NCBI GenBank assembly: GCA_003165465.1
Contig: PLUM01000037.1
Coordinates: 1 to 64,000, forward strand
Direction of reading: 5' to 3'
DNA length: 64,000 bases
DNA from: Acidobacteriota bacterium
Lineage (GTDB): Bacteria; Acidobacteriota; Terriglobia; Acidiferrales; UBA7541
The notes under the pieces are model-generated. The model was not told where the DNA came from, searched no databases, and was given only the letters and a program-made list of their open reading frames with translations. Numbering within the stretch: position 1 is the first letter of the stretch; every line of letters begins with the position of its first letter. The position numbers were made by a program, and so were the translations under genes. Below are positions 17,613 to 27,900 of this stretch, piece after piece.

Positions 17613-19595
17613 CTATTCCTCCGCGCCGATCTTGCCGCGCTCGCGGGCCTGCTCGACCACGCTGATGAACACATCTTCGAGTGAGAAGCGCCCTTCGCGC
17701 GCCCCGAGCACGCGGATTCCCGCCGCTTCCAGCCGCTGCGTGTTCTCGCGGATTCCGTCATCGACAGTGCCGTCGGTGATGATGTGCAGACGCTTGCCGA
17801 ACAGCGCCACGCGCCAGTGCTGCGTTTCGGATTTCAGCAGGTCGGCGGCGCGCTGCGGCTCGTCCACGAGAAATTCGAGCAGATGGCCTTTCTGCTGAGC
17901 CTTAATTTCGCTCGGCGTTCCCTCGACGAGCAGTTCTCCCGCCACCATGAAGCCCAGCCGGTTGCACTGTTCCGCTTCCTCGAGATAGTGCGTGGTCACG
18001 AGGACGGCGGCTCCCGCATCCGCAAGATGATTGATCATGGTCCAAAACGCGCGCCGCGCCAGCGGATCGACACCCGAGGTTGGCTCGTCGAGAAACACAA
18101 TGCCCGGCTCGTGCATGATGGCGCTGCCGAACGCGACGCGCTGCTTCCAGCCGCCCGGCAAACTTCCGGTGACCTGATGTTCCTTGCCCTCGAGCCCGGA
18201 GAATTCGAGCACCCAGCGTTCCTTCTCCGTGAGTTCTTCCGAGGGCACGCCATAGACGCCGCCGAAGAAATCCAGATTCTCCTGAATCGAAAGATCGTCG
18301 TAGAGAGAAAACTTTTGCGACATGTACCCGATCTGCTGGCGGATTTCGGTCGAGCGAAATGCGCCGCGCCCGCCCGCGAGCTGCATCTGTCCCGTGGAGG
18401 GCTCCAGCAAGCCGCACAACATCTTGATGGTCGTGGTTTTTCCCGCGCCGTTGGCTCCGAGCAGGCCGTAGATTTCTCCGTACCGCACTTCGAGGCTCAC
18501 GTTGTGCACGGCGGTGAACGATCCGAATTTCTTGGTGATGTTTTCAGCGCCTATGGCGATCTGTCCGCGCTTGTCTTTGTGATCGTGGCGGGCGGGAAAG
18601 GGCGTGTTGCGCATTTCCTGGTTGAGCGAGCGAAGCGTCGCAACGAATGTGTTTTCCAGCGTGGGCTCGTCCACGCGCACGCTGTCGATGGCGATTCCTT
18701 CCGCGCTCATGATTTCTTCCACCTTGCTTTGCGCGGCTTCGGGCGAATGCGAGAGCAAATCCAGGCGATCGCCAAAGCGCTGCACGTCGAAGATGTCGCC
18801 CGCGCTACCGGCTATTTTTTCAACGGCGTGGAGGGCCTTGCGGAGTTCGGGCGCGCGCAGTTCGATGCGCTTGGCGTTCATGCTTTCGCGAAATTCATCG
18901 GGCGTGCCGATTTGCCGGATTTCGCCGAGGTGAATCAGCGCGATGCGATGGCACCGCTCCGCTTCATCCAGATAGGGCGTGGCCACCAGCACGGTGAGGC
19001 CCTGACCGGCGAGGTGCGCGAGCGTGTCCCAAAATTCCCGGCGCGATACGGGATCGACGCCCGTCGTCGGCTCATCCAGCAGCAGAATTTCCGGCTCGGA
19101 AACAAGCGCGCACACGAGAGCGAGTTTCTGCCTCATGCCGCCGCTCAACTGTGTCGCCATGCGGCTGGAGAAGCGGTCCATGTCGAACATTTTCAAATAG
19201 CGGTCGCCACGCTCGTCGATCTCCGCGTGAGGAACGCGCCGCAATTCGCCGATGTAGCGGATGTTTTCCCGCACGCTCAGGTCGGGATAGAGACTGAAGG
19301 TTTGCGTGAGGTATCCGGTGCGCGAGCGGGCGTCGCGCGCCGGCTTTCCGAAAATTTCGGCCGTGCCACCCGTGGCTTCCATCACTCCGGCGAGAATTTG
19401 AAACGTCGTGGTTTTGCCCGCGCCATCGGCGCCGATCAGGCCGTAGATTTCGCCGCGCTTGACCTCGAACGAAATTCCGCGCACCGCTTCGAGCACGCCG
19501 TAGCGTTTCCGAAGTCCGCGAACGTCGATGGCGGCTCCCGAAAACGCGGCATCGCGCGACTGCGGAGTTTCCCGATCCGTGGCGCCAACGCTCAT
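17613..19595 (-). CDS. Tandem ABC transporter ATPase (YbhF-like, two nucleotide-binding domains)
   Basis: One chain with two full ATPase domains. NBD1: Walker A GADGAGKTT, signature LSGGMRQKL, Walker B ILLLDEPTTGVDP. NBD2: Walker A GANGAGKTT, signature LPGGWKQRV (Ser replaced by Pro, as I recall for YbhF relatives), Walker B IVFLDEPTSGVDP. This is the arrangement of E. coli YbhF. The ATG at 19595 gives an ATGA overlap with the HlyD stop. An in-frame ATG at 19622 would add nine residues and is possible. It energises the two permeases that follow. Confidence 0.93.
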   Translation of the reverse strand: MSVGATDRETPQSRDAAFSGAAIDVRGLRKRYGVLEAVRGISFEVKRGEIYGLIGADGAGKTTTFQILAGVMEATGGTAEIFGKPARDARSRTGYLTQTFSLYPDLSVRENIRYIGELRRVPHAEIDERGDRYLKMFDMDRFSSRMATQLSGGMRQKLALVCALVSEPEILLLDEPTTGVDPVSRREFWDTLAHLAGQGLTVLVATPYLDEAERCHRIALIHLGEIRQIGTPDEFRESMNAKRIELRAPELRKALHAVEKIAGSAGDIFDVQRFGDRLDLLSHSPEAAQSKVEEIMSAEGIAIDSVRVDEPTLENTFVATLRSLNQEMRNTPFPARHDHKDKRGQIAIGAENITKKFGSFTAVHNVSLEVRYGEIYGLLGANGAGKTTTIKMLCGLLEPSTGQMQLAGGRGAFRSTEIRQQIGYMSQKFSLYDDLSIQENLDFFGGVYGVPSEELTEKERWVLEFSGLEGKEHQVTGSLPGGWKQRVAFGSAIMHEPGIVFLDEPTSGVDPLARRAFWTMINHLADAGAAVLVTTHYLEEAEQCNRLGFMVAGELLVEGTPSEIKAQQKGHLLEFLVDEPQRAADLLKSETQHWRVALFGKRLHIITDGTVDDGIRENTQRLEAAGIRVLGAREGRFSLEDVFISVVEQARERGKIGAEE

Positions 19596-20833
19596 TCGGC
19601 CGCTCGTTTGTGCTTCGGCCACGCCGTGCCTTTTACCAGGATTTCGCCGTCGGCCGGCATGCCCGGCTTGGCAAAACCGATTCCCTGCGTCAATTGCAGC
19701 TTCACGCCCACGACCTGCTTCACGCGGTCGTCGCGGAAATACGTGTTCTCGGGCGTGAAGGTCGCCTGCGGATCGATGCGCAGAACGTAGCCGTCCAGCG
19801 GCTGATTGGAATTGGAGTCCAGAAAAATGTGCGCGGGCTGGCCGATTTTTATCTTGCCGATTTCGCCTTCGGGAAGGAAGCCGCGCAGATAAACTTTGGA
19901 GAGATCGAGCAGCGTCACGATCGCCGTGCCCGCCTGCACCACTTCGCCGGGCTCGGCGGCGCGCGTGAGCACGGTGCCGGAAAACGGCGCGACCACGGTC
20001 AGATCGGCGCGATCCGCTTGCGCTTGCGCGAGCTGCGCCTCTGCCTGTGCGGCATCGGCTTTGGTCGCGGTCAGGGTCGATCCCTGCTGGGTAATCTGCA
20101 TTTCGGCGGCGGACACTTGCGCGCCGCGAATTTTCGGATTATCGAGGCTGGCCTGTGCGGTGGTCACCGCCCCGCGGGCCGCTTCCACGCGGCGCGCGGC
20201 CGAAGCCACCATCGCGGCTTGCTGATCGGCTTGCACTTCGGCCTGCAGGCCTTGCTGCGCGGAAGCCGCGCCAGTCTTGGCCAGCCGCGTGTACGCGTCG
20301 CGATTGAATTCGGCGAGCCGCAGTGCGGCTTGCTGCTCTGTGAGATCGGCCTCCGCCGCCGTCAGGTCCGCCTGCGCCTGACGAACGCGGCCTTCCGCAT
20401 CGGTCGTCGATTGTCCCGTTTGCAGTTGACTCTGGAGCAATTGATCGCGCAGAACGGAGACTTGATTGCCCGCGGCTTGCAATTTGGCGCGCGCGGCGGC
20501 GAGCGCGGCGCGGGCCTGATCTTCGCGCGCGCGCACCTGCGCATCGTCGAGCCGCGCGATGACCTGGCCCGCGGTTACCGTGTCGCCTTCGCGAACGGTA
20601 ATCTCGAGAATTTTTCCGCTGGTTTTTGGGGCAACAGCGGAATCGTCGCCTTCCATGCGCCCGCTGAGCGCGAGGATGCTTTCCGGCAGGCTCGGCGTAG
20701 CGAAAAATATCTTCCAGATCAGGAGCGCGGCCATGACCACCCCGGCGACGAGAAAGATTCTCACGACGCGCGATGCCGGCGCTTTGTTTTCCGGCTGCGT
20801 TTCGGCGATCGGGCCGGTTTTTATTTCATCCAT
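19592..20833 (-). CDS. HlyD-family membrane fusion protein (YbhG-like)
   Basis: A 413-aa periplasmic adaptor with one N-terminal membrane helix (IFLVAGVVMAALLIWKIFFA), a biotinyl-lipoyl half-domain with TSGKILEITVREGDTVTAGQ, a long Ala/Gln-rich coiled coil (about 100-260), the matching lipoyl half (VVAPFSGTVLTRAAEPGEVV) and a beta-barrel. It links the ABC permeases to the TolC-like channel. The ATG overlaps the end of the TetR gene by eight bases, so the two are translationally coupled. Confidence 0.93.
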   Translation of the reverse strand: MDEIKTGPIAETQPENKAPASRVVRIFLVAGVVMAALLIWKIFFATPSLPESILALSGRMEGDDSAVAPKTSGKILEITVREGDTVTAGQVIARLDDAQVRAREDQARAALAAARAKLQAAGNQVSVLRDQLLQSQLQTGQSTTDAEGRVRQAQADLTAAEADLTEQQAALRLAEFNRDAYTRLAKTGAASAQQGLQAEVQADQQAAMVASAARRVEAARGAVTTAQASLDNPKIRGAQVSAAEMQITQQGSTLTATKADAAQAEAQLAQAQADRADLTVVAPFSGTVLTRAAEPGEVVQAGTAIVTLLDLSKVYLRGFLPEGEIGKIKIGQPAHIFLDSNSNQPLDGYVLRIDPQATFTPENTYFRDDRVKQVVGVKLQLTQGIGFAKPGMPADGEILVKGTAWPKHKRAAE

Positions 20834-21452
20834 GATATTTTCCGTTTCCCACTTTCTTTAAGTATGCGAACGAGAAATCCGCGATATGGTGCGCGATGCG
20901 GTCCAGTTGGTCCGGCGTAAGTTTCAGCTCCGGTTGCAACCGCGTGAGCACCGGACGCGAGAAGGCGTAGAAGAGAATCTGTCCAACAATACTGTTCACC
21001 GAGAGACGTGTGGTTTCGTGGCCGGGCGGCAAACCGATGATGGCGCCGACGGCCTTGCGCACGCGCTCGTAAATCGGGCGCATTCCTTCGTCCACCACGC
21101 GCGCCATCGCCGGCGTGGGATGCGAGAATTCGTGCATCACCAGGCGAAAGTGCCAGTCGGGCCGCGCTTCCTGGCACAGGCTCATCAGCCGCGCGCGAAT
21201 CACTCCACGAATGGTGTCTTCGGGAGAAAGGCTGGAATCGAGGGCGGCGCTCATTGCCGCGGTTTGAGCGGCGCGCACGGAATGCCGCAGCACCTCCGTG
21301 TACAGGCCCATCTTGTCGCCAAACGTATAATTCACGGCCGCGCCGTTCACGCCCGCACGGCGGCAAATGTCGCGAATGGTCGCGGCGGTATATCCGTGCT
21401 CGGCAAATACGCGGCCGGCCGCTTCGATCAGTTTTTTGCGCGTCAGATCCAT
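20826..21452 (-). CDS. TetR-family regulator (CecR/YbiH-like) of the export operon
   Basis: First gene of the operon. The N-terminal TetR helix-turn-helix reads KLIEAAGRVFAEHGYTAATI then CRRAGVNGAAVNYTFGDK; the C-terminal part resembles the CecR/DUF1956 ligand domain. The chosen start (ATG 21452, 208 aa, AAGG just upstream) leaves a normal leader downstream of the promoter. ATG at 21515 would add a basic 21-residue tail but would sit almost on the predicted transcription start. E. coli has the same order, cecR-ybhGFSR. Here the TolC-like gene is added at the end. The protein likely represses its own operon at the palindrome at 21517-21545. Confidence 0.9.
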   Translation of the reverse strand: MDLTRKKLIEAAGRVFAEHGYTAATIRDICRRAGVNGAAVNYTFGDKMGLYTEVLRHSVRAAQTAAMSAALDSSLSPEDTIRGVIRARLMSLCQEARPDWHFRLVMHEFSHPTPAMARVVDEGMRPIYERVRKAVGAIIGLPPGHETTRLSVNSIVGQILFYAFSRPVLTRLQPELKLTPDQLDRIAHHIADFSFAYLKKVGNGKYHG

Positions 21453-21516
21453 GTCCTTGCCTTTGGCGCGAGGGCGGGCGGAGGACGAAGCGCGGGCTGG
21501 AGTGTGGCGGGGCATA

Positions 21517-21545
21517 TCAAACATATGTTTAAAACAACTGTTTGA
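21517..21545. promoter_or_regulatory. Probable TetR-family operator
   Basis: Outer arms TCAAACA and TGTTTGA pair perfectly across 29 bp. Inside lies the perfect 12-bp palindrome AAACATATGTTT (21519-21530). The site overlaps the -10 and spacer of the operon promoter, the usual position for an autorepressor. Confidence 0.6.
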
Positions 21546-21554
21546 ATTTGTCAA
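21526..21554 (-). promoter_or_regulatory. Promoter of the TetR-ABC export operon
   Basis: On the minus strand a perfect -35 TTGACA (21549-21554) is followed by 17 bp and a weak -10 TAAACA (21526-21531). The spacer and -10 are covered by the palindromic operator. Confidence 0.5.
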
Positions 21555-21653
21555 GCGGAAAAGTCGGAGGGGGTTTCCGTTGAAACCAAAATGAAACAAT
21601 TTACTTGTCCGCATGAACCGATGCGAAACAAATGGCCGATGGGGTTGTTTTAA

Positions 21654-21732
21654 GTAGCGCGGGCTTCAGCCTGCGGGTTTTGATTTGTGGCCAGCGAAAG
21701 TCAAAAGAACACAGGCTGAAGCCTGTGCCACT
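21654..21732. repeat. Twin-hairpin intergenic repeat, family A, copy 3
   Basis: Left hairpin GCGGGCTTCAGCCTGCGG, right hairpin CACAGGCTGAAGCCTGTG followed by CCACT, with the TTTTGATTTGTGG spacer of the family. The left hairpin carries compensating changes that keep its stem. Lies between the export operon promoter and the 3' end of the peptidase gene. Confidence 0.85.
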
Positions 21733-21760
21733 GAGACCAGCGTCCGTTACTGGCTTTTTT

Positions 21761-23605
21761 CTAGATCACGCCCAGGTCGCGCGAGAGCTGCTCGGCTTCC
21801 TCGATCAAAGCGCCGAGGCTGACGGTGATGCCGTCGTTCCAGAAAGCCTCGCTCCGCGCGTCGAGGCCAAATGGCGCGAGCAATTCCACGACGTCTTTGG
21901 TGGAGCCGGAACGCAGGAGGTCGAGGTACAGCGGCTCGAACTTCGCGCCGAGGCGGGGGCGCTGCGCGAAGAGGCTTTGCGTCAAGAGTTCGCCGAACGC
22001 ATAGCCGTAGACGTAAAACGGGCTGTGAAAATGCGGGACATACGCCCAGAGATGCTCGGAGTTTTCGTACGTGAAAAGTTCGCCTTCTTTGCCGTAGAGT
22101 TCCCTAGCGGTTTTCAGCCAGATGGCGTCCAGTTCCTCGACCGAGCGTTTCCTAGGCTCGCTCCAGGTTGCGTAGGACTCGTCCATGCCATGCAGGCGGC
22201 GCTCGAAGTTCGAAAAGCCGATCTGGCGGACGACCGTGTTGATCGTGCTATCGATCTTCGCCATGATCAGCGCCAGCAGCGAGTGTTTGTCTCCCGAACG
22301 CATCAGCCGTTCCTTCAAAAAGGTGAACGTGGTCATTTCGCCGAACACGGACGCCGTCTCGCAATACGCGATGGGGGCGTGGAACATGAGCGGACCCTGC
22401 GCTTCCCCGGCGAGGATGCCGTGAACGCCGTGCCCAAGTTCATGCGCGAGCGTCATCACGTCCTTGCTGGAGCCGAGATAATTCATCAGCGTGAAGGAGA
22501 CGGGTTTTCCGCCGGGCAAAACGTGCGAGGAATTAAACGCGCCGCTCCGCTTTTCCTTCAGCACCGGAGCGTCGATGCGGCGGTCGGCAAAAAAACTTTT
22601 CACAATCGAGGTAAGCGTCGGGCTGAAGCTTTCGTACGAACTCGCGACGATTCCGGCGGCTTCGTCGAAGGGAATGATCGAGGTGTCGGCAAACGGCATG
22701 GGCGCGTTGCGGTCGCTCCAGCGCATCACGGTCAGCCCCAGATGGCGCGCCTTCAACTTGTAATAGCGCCGCGTCAGGGAGCCGCCCAGGGTGGTGACGG
22801 CATTGTGAAGAACGTTGACGACGGAGTCCGGAATTCGATTGGCTTTGTTGCGCAGGTCCATCGGGTGCGCGTATCCGCGTTCCTTGTCCTCGACCGCTTT
22901 CAGGCCGGTGACCATGTAGAGCGTCTGCGCGGCATATTTCGCGAACGGGCCGGCCAACTCGCCATTCACGCATTGCAGGGCCTCGGCGCGCTCGGCGGCA
23001 TCCTTGGATTCGGCGATGAGGTGCATCATCTCGGTGAGATTTTTCGTGCCGCCCCGAAATTCAAACGTAAGATCGGCTTCCACCTCGTCGAAGAAATCGC
23101 TCCACGAACTGGAATCGAATGGCGAGCGTTTCACGAGGGCGGACTCCACGGCTTCAGTCAGAAAATGCCGCTTGAATGTGCGTATGTGTTCGATCCAGGG
23201 GCGGTGCTTGGAAACGATGGGATCGCTTTTATAAAATTGTTTGAGCGTATCGTCGCCGAGCTGGACGAGTTCCAATTCGAAGAAGGTCAGGTGTTCTCCG
23301 CGCATTGCGCTCAATTCACGCTGAACGGCGGCGTGCCTCGCCTTGATGGCCGAGTTCGTCAGATCCGTGCTCTCCCGCAGGAACAGGTACGAAGAGATTT
23401 GCCCGTTGAGCATTTCGATTTCCGAATAATCCTTGATCGCCGCGCCCAGCAGTTCGGCGAGCTTGCCCTTGTAGGCGAGGGAGAAATGTTTGGCCATTTC
23501 CGTGAGCTGGCTTAAGTCGGAATCCAGCCGCGGATCGGCGAGATCGGCGTAGAGAATGCCAAGGTCCCAGCGAATTTGGTCGATGTGTTCGAGTGTGTTT
23601 GCCAT
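21761..23605 (-). CDS. pepF: M3-family oligoendopeptidase (PepF-like)
   Basis: A 614-aa cytosolic zinc metallopeptidase. The catalytic site HELGHGVHG (two His zinc ligands and Glu) lies near residue 390, with the third ligand Glu about 25 residues later in YCETASVFGEM. The family's N-terminal helical part and the late HFHSPFYVYGYAFGELL substrate segment are present. The length is normal for oligoendopeptidase F. The ATG has AGGAG about ten bases upstream, and a good -10 (TACAAT, 23664-23669 on the minus strand) lies in the upstream gap without a clear -35. It probably degrades short peptides. Confidence 0.93.
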   Translation of the reverse strand: MANTLEHIDQIRWDLGILYADLADPRLDSDLSQLTEMAKHFSLAYKGKLAELLGAAIKDYSEIEMLNGQISSYLFLRESTDLTNSAIKARHAAVQRELSAMRGEHLTFFELELVQLGDDTLKQFYKSDPIVSKHRPWIEHIRTFKRHFLTEAVESALVKRSPFDSSSWSDFFDEVEADLTFEFRGGTKNLTEMMHLIAESKDAAERAEALQCVNGELAGPFAKYAAQTLYMVTGLKAVEDKERGYAHPMDLRNKANRIPDSVVNVLHNAVTTLGGSLTRRYYKLKARHLGLTVMRWSDRNAPMPFADTSIIPFDEAAGIVASSYESFSPTLTSIVKSFFADRRIDAPVLKEKRSGAFNSSHVLPGGKPVSFTLMNYLGSSKDVMTLAHELGHGVHGILAGEAQGPLMFHAPIAYCETASVFGEMTTFTFLKERLMRSGDKHSLLALIMAKIDSTINTVVRQIGFSNFERRLHGMDESYATWSEPRKRSVEELDAIWLKTARELYGKEGELFTYENSEHLWAYVPHFHSPFYVYGYAFGELLTQSLFAQRPRLGAKFEPLYLDLLRSGSTKDVVELLAPFGLDARSEAFWNDGITVSLGALIEEAEQLSRDLGVI

Positions 23606-23921
23606 TATGACTGGATCTCCTGATGTGGCTTATCGAATGCGCGTGCCGCGGGGCACTCCGGATATTGTACCCCGGCGTTTTCGTGCGCGGGTTTGCGCCC
23701 TGCTGGAAGCCGCAAGCCGGGTGCCCCATCCTTCGCGTTTTGCGCGAAGTGTGGGTTCGCCGAGCACAAGCGACGATCGCTCCTACCCGGCAGCACAGGC
23801 TGTGGAGCCTACGCCATTCCGCGGAATTGGTGATATAATTCCGTCAAACCTATTGCCGTTGCAAGGCGGCGCAGATGTTTTGCTTTACTCCACGCAGCGC
23901 CGTTCTCGCAGGGAGGGTACC
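23606..23921. other. Intergenic region between divergent genes (316 bp)
   Basis: Holds the leader of the peptidase gene, GC-rich palindromic fragments (for example CTTCGCGTTTTGCGCGAAG near 23733-23751), and the promoter and GGGAGGG ribosome site of the next plus-strand gene. I see no coding signal. Confidence 0.6.
23831..23839 (+). promoter_or_regulatory. Extended -10 promoter
   Basis: TGA followed by a perfect TATAAT (23834-23839) forms an extended -10 about 80 bases upstream of the next gene. No recognisable -35 is present, which is acceptable for this promoter class. Confidence 0.45.
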
Positions 23922-24206
23922 TTGGAAGAATCCCGGTCGTTCCTTTTACAAGTGCTCATGATTTCCTGGGGCGCCATTACGGCGGTTCTGACGGTGCTGG
24001 TCATTTATCGAGGGACGCTGTCGTCAAAGGAAGACGATCAGATCTTCATTGACGCGGCCGAACAGCATCATTACAAGGATCAGCAGGCGATCATCGCCCG
24101 GATCACGCGGCTGACCAAGCCGATTATCGCTCTGGCGGTTGTTTCCGGAGCGCTTTTGCTGGCCAGCGCGGGGATCTGGATTTATGAGGGCCTCAAGAGC
24201 TTCTAG
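23922..24206 (+). CDS. Small integral membrane protein (94 aa)
   Basis: TTG start at 23922, decided by the strong GGGAGGG four bases upstream. Two membrane helices are visible (VLMISWGAITAVLTVLVIYR and IIALAVVSGALLLASAGIWI), separated by a 40-residue charged loop with a DAAEQHHYKDQQ stretch. No known family. Its 3' end overlaps the convergent next gene by four bases. Confidence 0.75.
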   Translation: MEESRSFLLQVLMISWGAITAVLTVLVIYRGTLSSKEDDQIFIDAAEQHHYKDQQAIIARITRLTKPIIALAVVSGALLLASAGIWIYEGLKSF

Positions 24207-24802
24207 GGCTTGCGGGGCTGGACGGAATTCATCGGGTGGTTGGACTCGGTAAGCGACGAGTCCACCACCGAGGAGTGGTCCAGTGTAATCAGCCATCGGT
24301 CGGCCTGCTTGATCAGGACGAGCGTGGTGTGCCCGCGGAATTGAGCTGTTCTGCCGTCTTTCTGCTGCACGGCGTAAATAAATTGGTAGGTAGCCCAGGC
24401 GGAATTCCCGGTCACTTTAATGAGGGTATTTGTCCGGTCCAGGCGCGCGCCGCTGACTTGAGCGCGTTGCTCCTGATAGGCTTTCAGGAAATCATTCCAG
24501 CCGATGATGGGCTGTTCCCACACGCCGCTTACGATGACCACATTATCCGAGTAGTATTTGTGCAAGGATTCCGCGTCGCCCAGTTGCCAGTAGCCCAGGG
24601 CTTCGCCGATGGCGCGATCGATGGCTTGCGGATCGGGCGTCTGCATCGCGGCTCTAAGGTCTTCTCCGGCATCGGTGGTGGGAACGTCTTTTTTCTTGTC
24701 CTTTTTTTGCGCGCCGGCCGGCATCGCAAAGATCATCAGGGCGAGCGCGGCGACCATCCAGATCTGGAATCGTTCCGCGCGTTTCGTTGAGGCGTGTCTC
24801 AT
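24203..24802 (-). CDS. Secreted SnoaL/DUF4440-like (NTF2-fold) protein
   Basis: A 199-aa exported protein. The ATG at 24802 has GGAGGAG seven bases upstream. A signal peptide follows (MVAALALMIFAMPAGAQ, cleavage after AGA), then a lysine-rich linker and an NTF2-like domain with the pattern AIGEALGYWQLGDAESLHKY, IIGWNDFLKAYQEQ and DRWLITLDHSS. In this fold the cavity may bind a ligand, but no catalytic residues can be assigned. It lies 149 bases downstream of the TamB-like gene on the same strand and may share its transcript. Confidence 0.8.
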   Translation of the reverse strand: MRHASTKRAERFQIWMVAALALMIFAMPAGAQKKDKKKDVPTTDAGEDLRAAMQTPDPQAIDRAIGEALGYWQLGDAESLHKYYSDNVVIVSGVWEQPIIGWNDFLKAYQEQRAQVSGARLDRTNTLIKVTGNSAWATYQFIYAVQQKDGRTAQFRGHTTLVLIKQADRWLITLDHSSVVDSSLTESNHPMNSVQPRKP

Positions 24803-24951
24803 GTCTGCTCCTCCGGCTTCGCTTCTGTCCGCACTTTTGTTCGCACCTCTGTTCGCATCTCGCTCGTGAAGATAGCACAAACCGATTTGCGCCAGCCGGG
24901 AATTGGCGGGTGTCGTGCCAGTGCCCGCATTCCAGGAGCGAAGATCCGTCA

Positions 24952-27900
24952 CTAGAAGCGCGTCTTCCGGACGACGTCGAGGCCAAATGTCCCGTTCTCA
25001 TCGCGCAGGGCAATCACCGAGAATTCGCGGTTAATCGAATATTCGATCTGGATCACTTGATACTGCGTCGTTGTGATGTCCGTGATGTAGGTGATCACGA
25101 GGCCGCGGGTAATCTGCTGTTCGATCGTGACGCTGGCGATCGTATTTTGTTGCGTGTTCAATCCCGCAACCGACGGCCCGACGCCGAAATGGCTGATCCC
25201 GAATAGCCGCTGTACGCGCCCGCCCAACTGGCTGGAGATCGCTTCGGAAAGCAGCGTCGATGCGCCCACGCCCAGCGTCTGCCCCGTGGCGCTGCGTGCC
25301 GCGCTTTCCTCGCCAGTTTGGCCCAAGGCGAGCAATTCGATAATGTCGCTGGAGGGCAGCGGCGGGTCGGAGCGATACGCCAGCGTCAATCGGCTGGCCG
25401 GGCCCGTGAAATCGAGAGTGACTTCAAACTGGCGGATCGTGGTGGTGGCCTCGACGTTCACCACCGGATCGAGGCGAAGCGGATTGGCGAAATTGATGTC
25501 TCCTCGGGCAATCGTATAATGACTGCCGCGAAAACTCATTTCTCCGCCCAACAAGTGAATGTGTCCGAGCAGAATCGGATGCTCCCAGGTTCCGCGCAAG
25601 CGCAGATTCGCGTCCGTCAGCAAGCGCGCGCCCGTCCACTCCATGCGCGAATCGGGGCTGGATACCGCCTGGATATCGAATTGCAAATTTCGGAGAAACG
25701 CGGAATCCGTGGTGAACCCGGTCGCGGGTTCCTTGGAGGAAACCAGGAAACTCCCGAAATCGAATCCTTCCACCATCAGCAGGCGATCCACAACGATGCG
25801 CCCGGAAAGCGTCGCCGCTTCATCGTTACCCGCAAGGCGCAAGGTGCCGCCTCCCATCCAGCTCATTCCCACCGGATAGCGAATGCGAAGCTGGTCGGAA
25901 CGCGCATTGATCACATAGTTGATCGGCCCTTCGCCATACATCACCGTGCCACCGATGGTGAGCCGGCCACCGCCGCTTTCCGCGACGACGTTATCAAACA
26001 CCACGCGGCTCGCGTCAAAATTAAAATCTCCGGCAACATTGCTCAGTCCCATCGGGAATTCTCCGTAACGCAGCGAAGCGCCCTCGACGTGAACTTTACC
26101 GTTAAAGCGCGGTGTGGCCACGGTCCCGCCGACCGCCGCATTGATCTGCGCCCGCCCGCTCGCTTCCAGTTGCGGCAGGAAACCGGAGAGGAGTTGCAGG
26201 CTGGCCAATCCATCGAGGCGCAGATTGAGGGCTCGATCACCGGTGAAACGTGCCGAACCGCTTATGTGGACGTCCGTGTCGGTCCCGCGGAGATTCGCCC
26301 GCTCGACACGCACCTCGTCTCGCCGGTAGGTGAGGCGCACGGGACCGACATTTTCCAGCTTCACGGTTTGAAAATCGAACAGGAGGCGGTAAAGATTTAC
26401 TTCCACGGCGAGCGTCTCGGGATGCGCGCCGAAGCCCGCGACGGCAAAATGGCCATCCACCATACTGTGGCCATTCAGATGGGAAAGATGCAACGCGGAG
26501 ACAATGAACGGATTGAAATCGATTCCTTCCGCCGTGGCTTCGGCCGTCACCGGATAATCGCCATCGAGTCCCATGTCTATTTTTCCGGAAAGCTTCCCCG
26601 ACGGCATTGCCGAATCGATCGTCGCACTCAGGTGGCGGCCATCCGAATCGACTTTTCCGTCAAAGCTTCCCACCACGTCGTTGCCCAGCTTCAAGTCGAC
26701 CAAACGCAGCGTGGCATGCAATTCGGGCGCGCGTAACGGTCCCTCGCCGTGGGCTTGAAGATTGAGGCGGCCGGCAACGGGCAGGTGCGCCATTTGGATT
26801 GCGTCGATCGATTCGAGAGGAATTGCCGCGCCCGTGACGTCAAACGACACGTTGCGCGTGCCGGTGTGATAATCGAGATTTCCCGTCAGAATGCCGGCGG
26901 GCGCGCCCGGCGTGTGCGCCGCCAGGCGCACTTCCGCGTTCAAGATTCGCACTTCGCCCGGTTGAACCGCCAATTGCCCGCGCGCTCGCTCGAAGCGCCA
27001 GGCGCCGGCCGTTGCGTCCGCGAGATCGAACAATCCCGAGAATTCGGGCTGCGCGCGCGTGCCCTTTCCGTGAAATTGTCCGGTAAGCAAGCCGTGCGCC
27101 GGATAGGACGTCCCCAGGAGTTTTTGCAGGTCGTCCGTATCGGAGCCGACCAGGTTGGCGTCGGCCTTCCATTCGCTTTCCGGGGTAAACTCCCATTCAT
27201 CAAGGTCCATGGTCAGTTCCAAATCCACGGAGGCTCGGCCCCGGCGCGCTCGCGCTCGCGCGAAATAAAACTGATTGGACGAGTAGGTCGTCTCCCCTTC
27301 CAGTTCGTCCCAGAGCAACGAGCCATATCGCGCCTGCGTCGCCTTGGCGTGTCCCGTGAAGGTGGGGTCGCCCACCGGCCCCGTGAGGCGTCCCTCCCAA
27401 TGAACGTGGCCGCCGATCACTTCAGGTTTCTCGTCCGGGCCGCTTAGGCGATTGATGAAGTCGTCCCACAAGGTGAGGTCCTCGGTGTCCACCGTCAGGT
27501 CAATCGAAGAATCAACCGTGCTGAGAGCGCCGCGAAACTGGATGCGGCTGGAGGGAGTTGTAATTTCAGCGGGGAGAAATACGAACTGCCTGTGATCCAT
27601 GTTGAAGTGAAATCCGAAGTGCGCGGATGTCGGAATCTGCCCGGGAGCGAGCGTTGCGGGAGGCGTCCACACCGTGGTCCCTTGCGAATCGACGTGCTGT
27701 AAATCGGCGACCCATGTGGTTGTGGCGTCGATATCCATGCGGCTGCCCCAGTGCAGGGGAATGATCGGGAGATTCTTGTTGTCTTCCGCGGCCAGCGCCT
27801 TGCGCAGATCCAGCCCGCGAATTTTCGAATCGGCTCGAAATTCGAGCTTCGCAAGATTCACGCTCACGTGGCTGCTCACATTTCCGCCAAGCGCCAGGGC

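Noticed and set aside
17784..19790. Long plus-strand frame (about 668 codons) opposite the tandem ATPase gene
   Set aside because: Shadow of a real ABC ATPase with all motifs; composition of the antisense product is Arg/His/Ala-rich.
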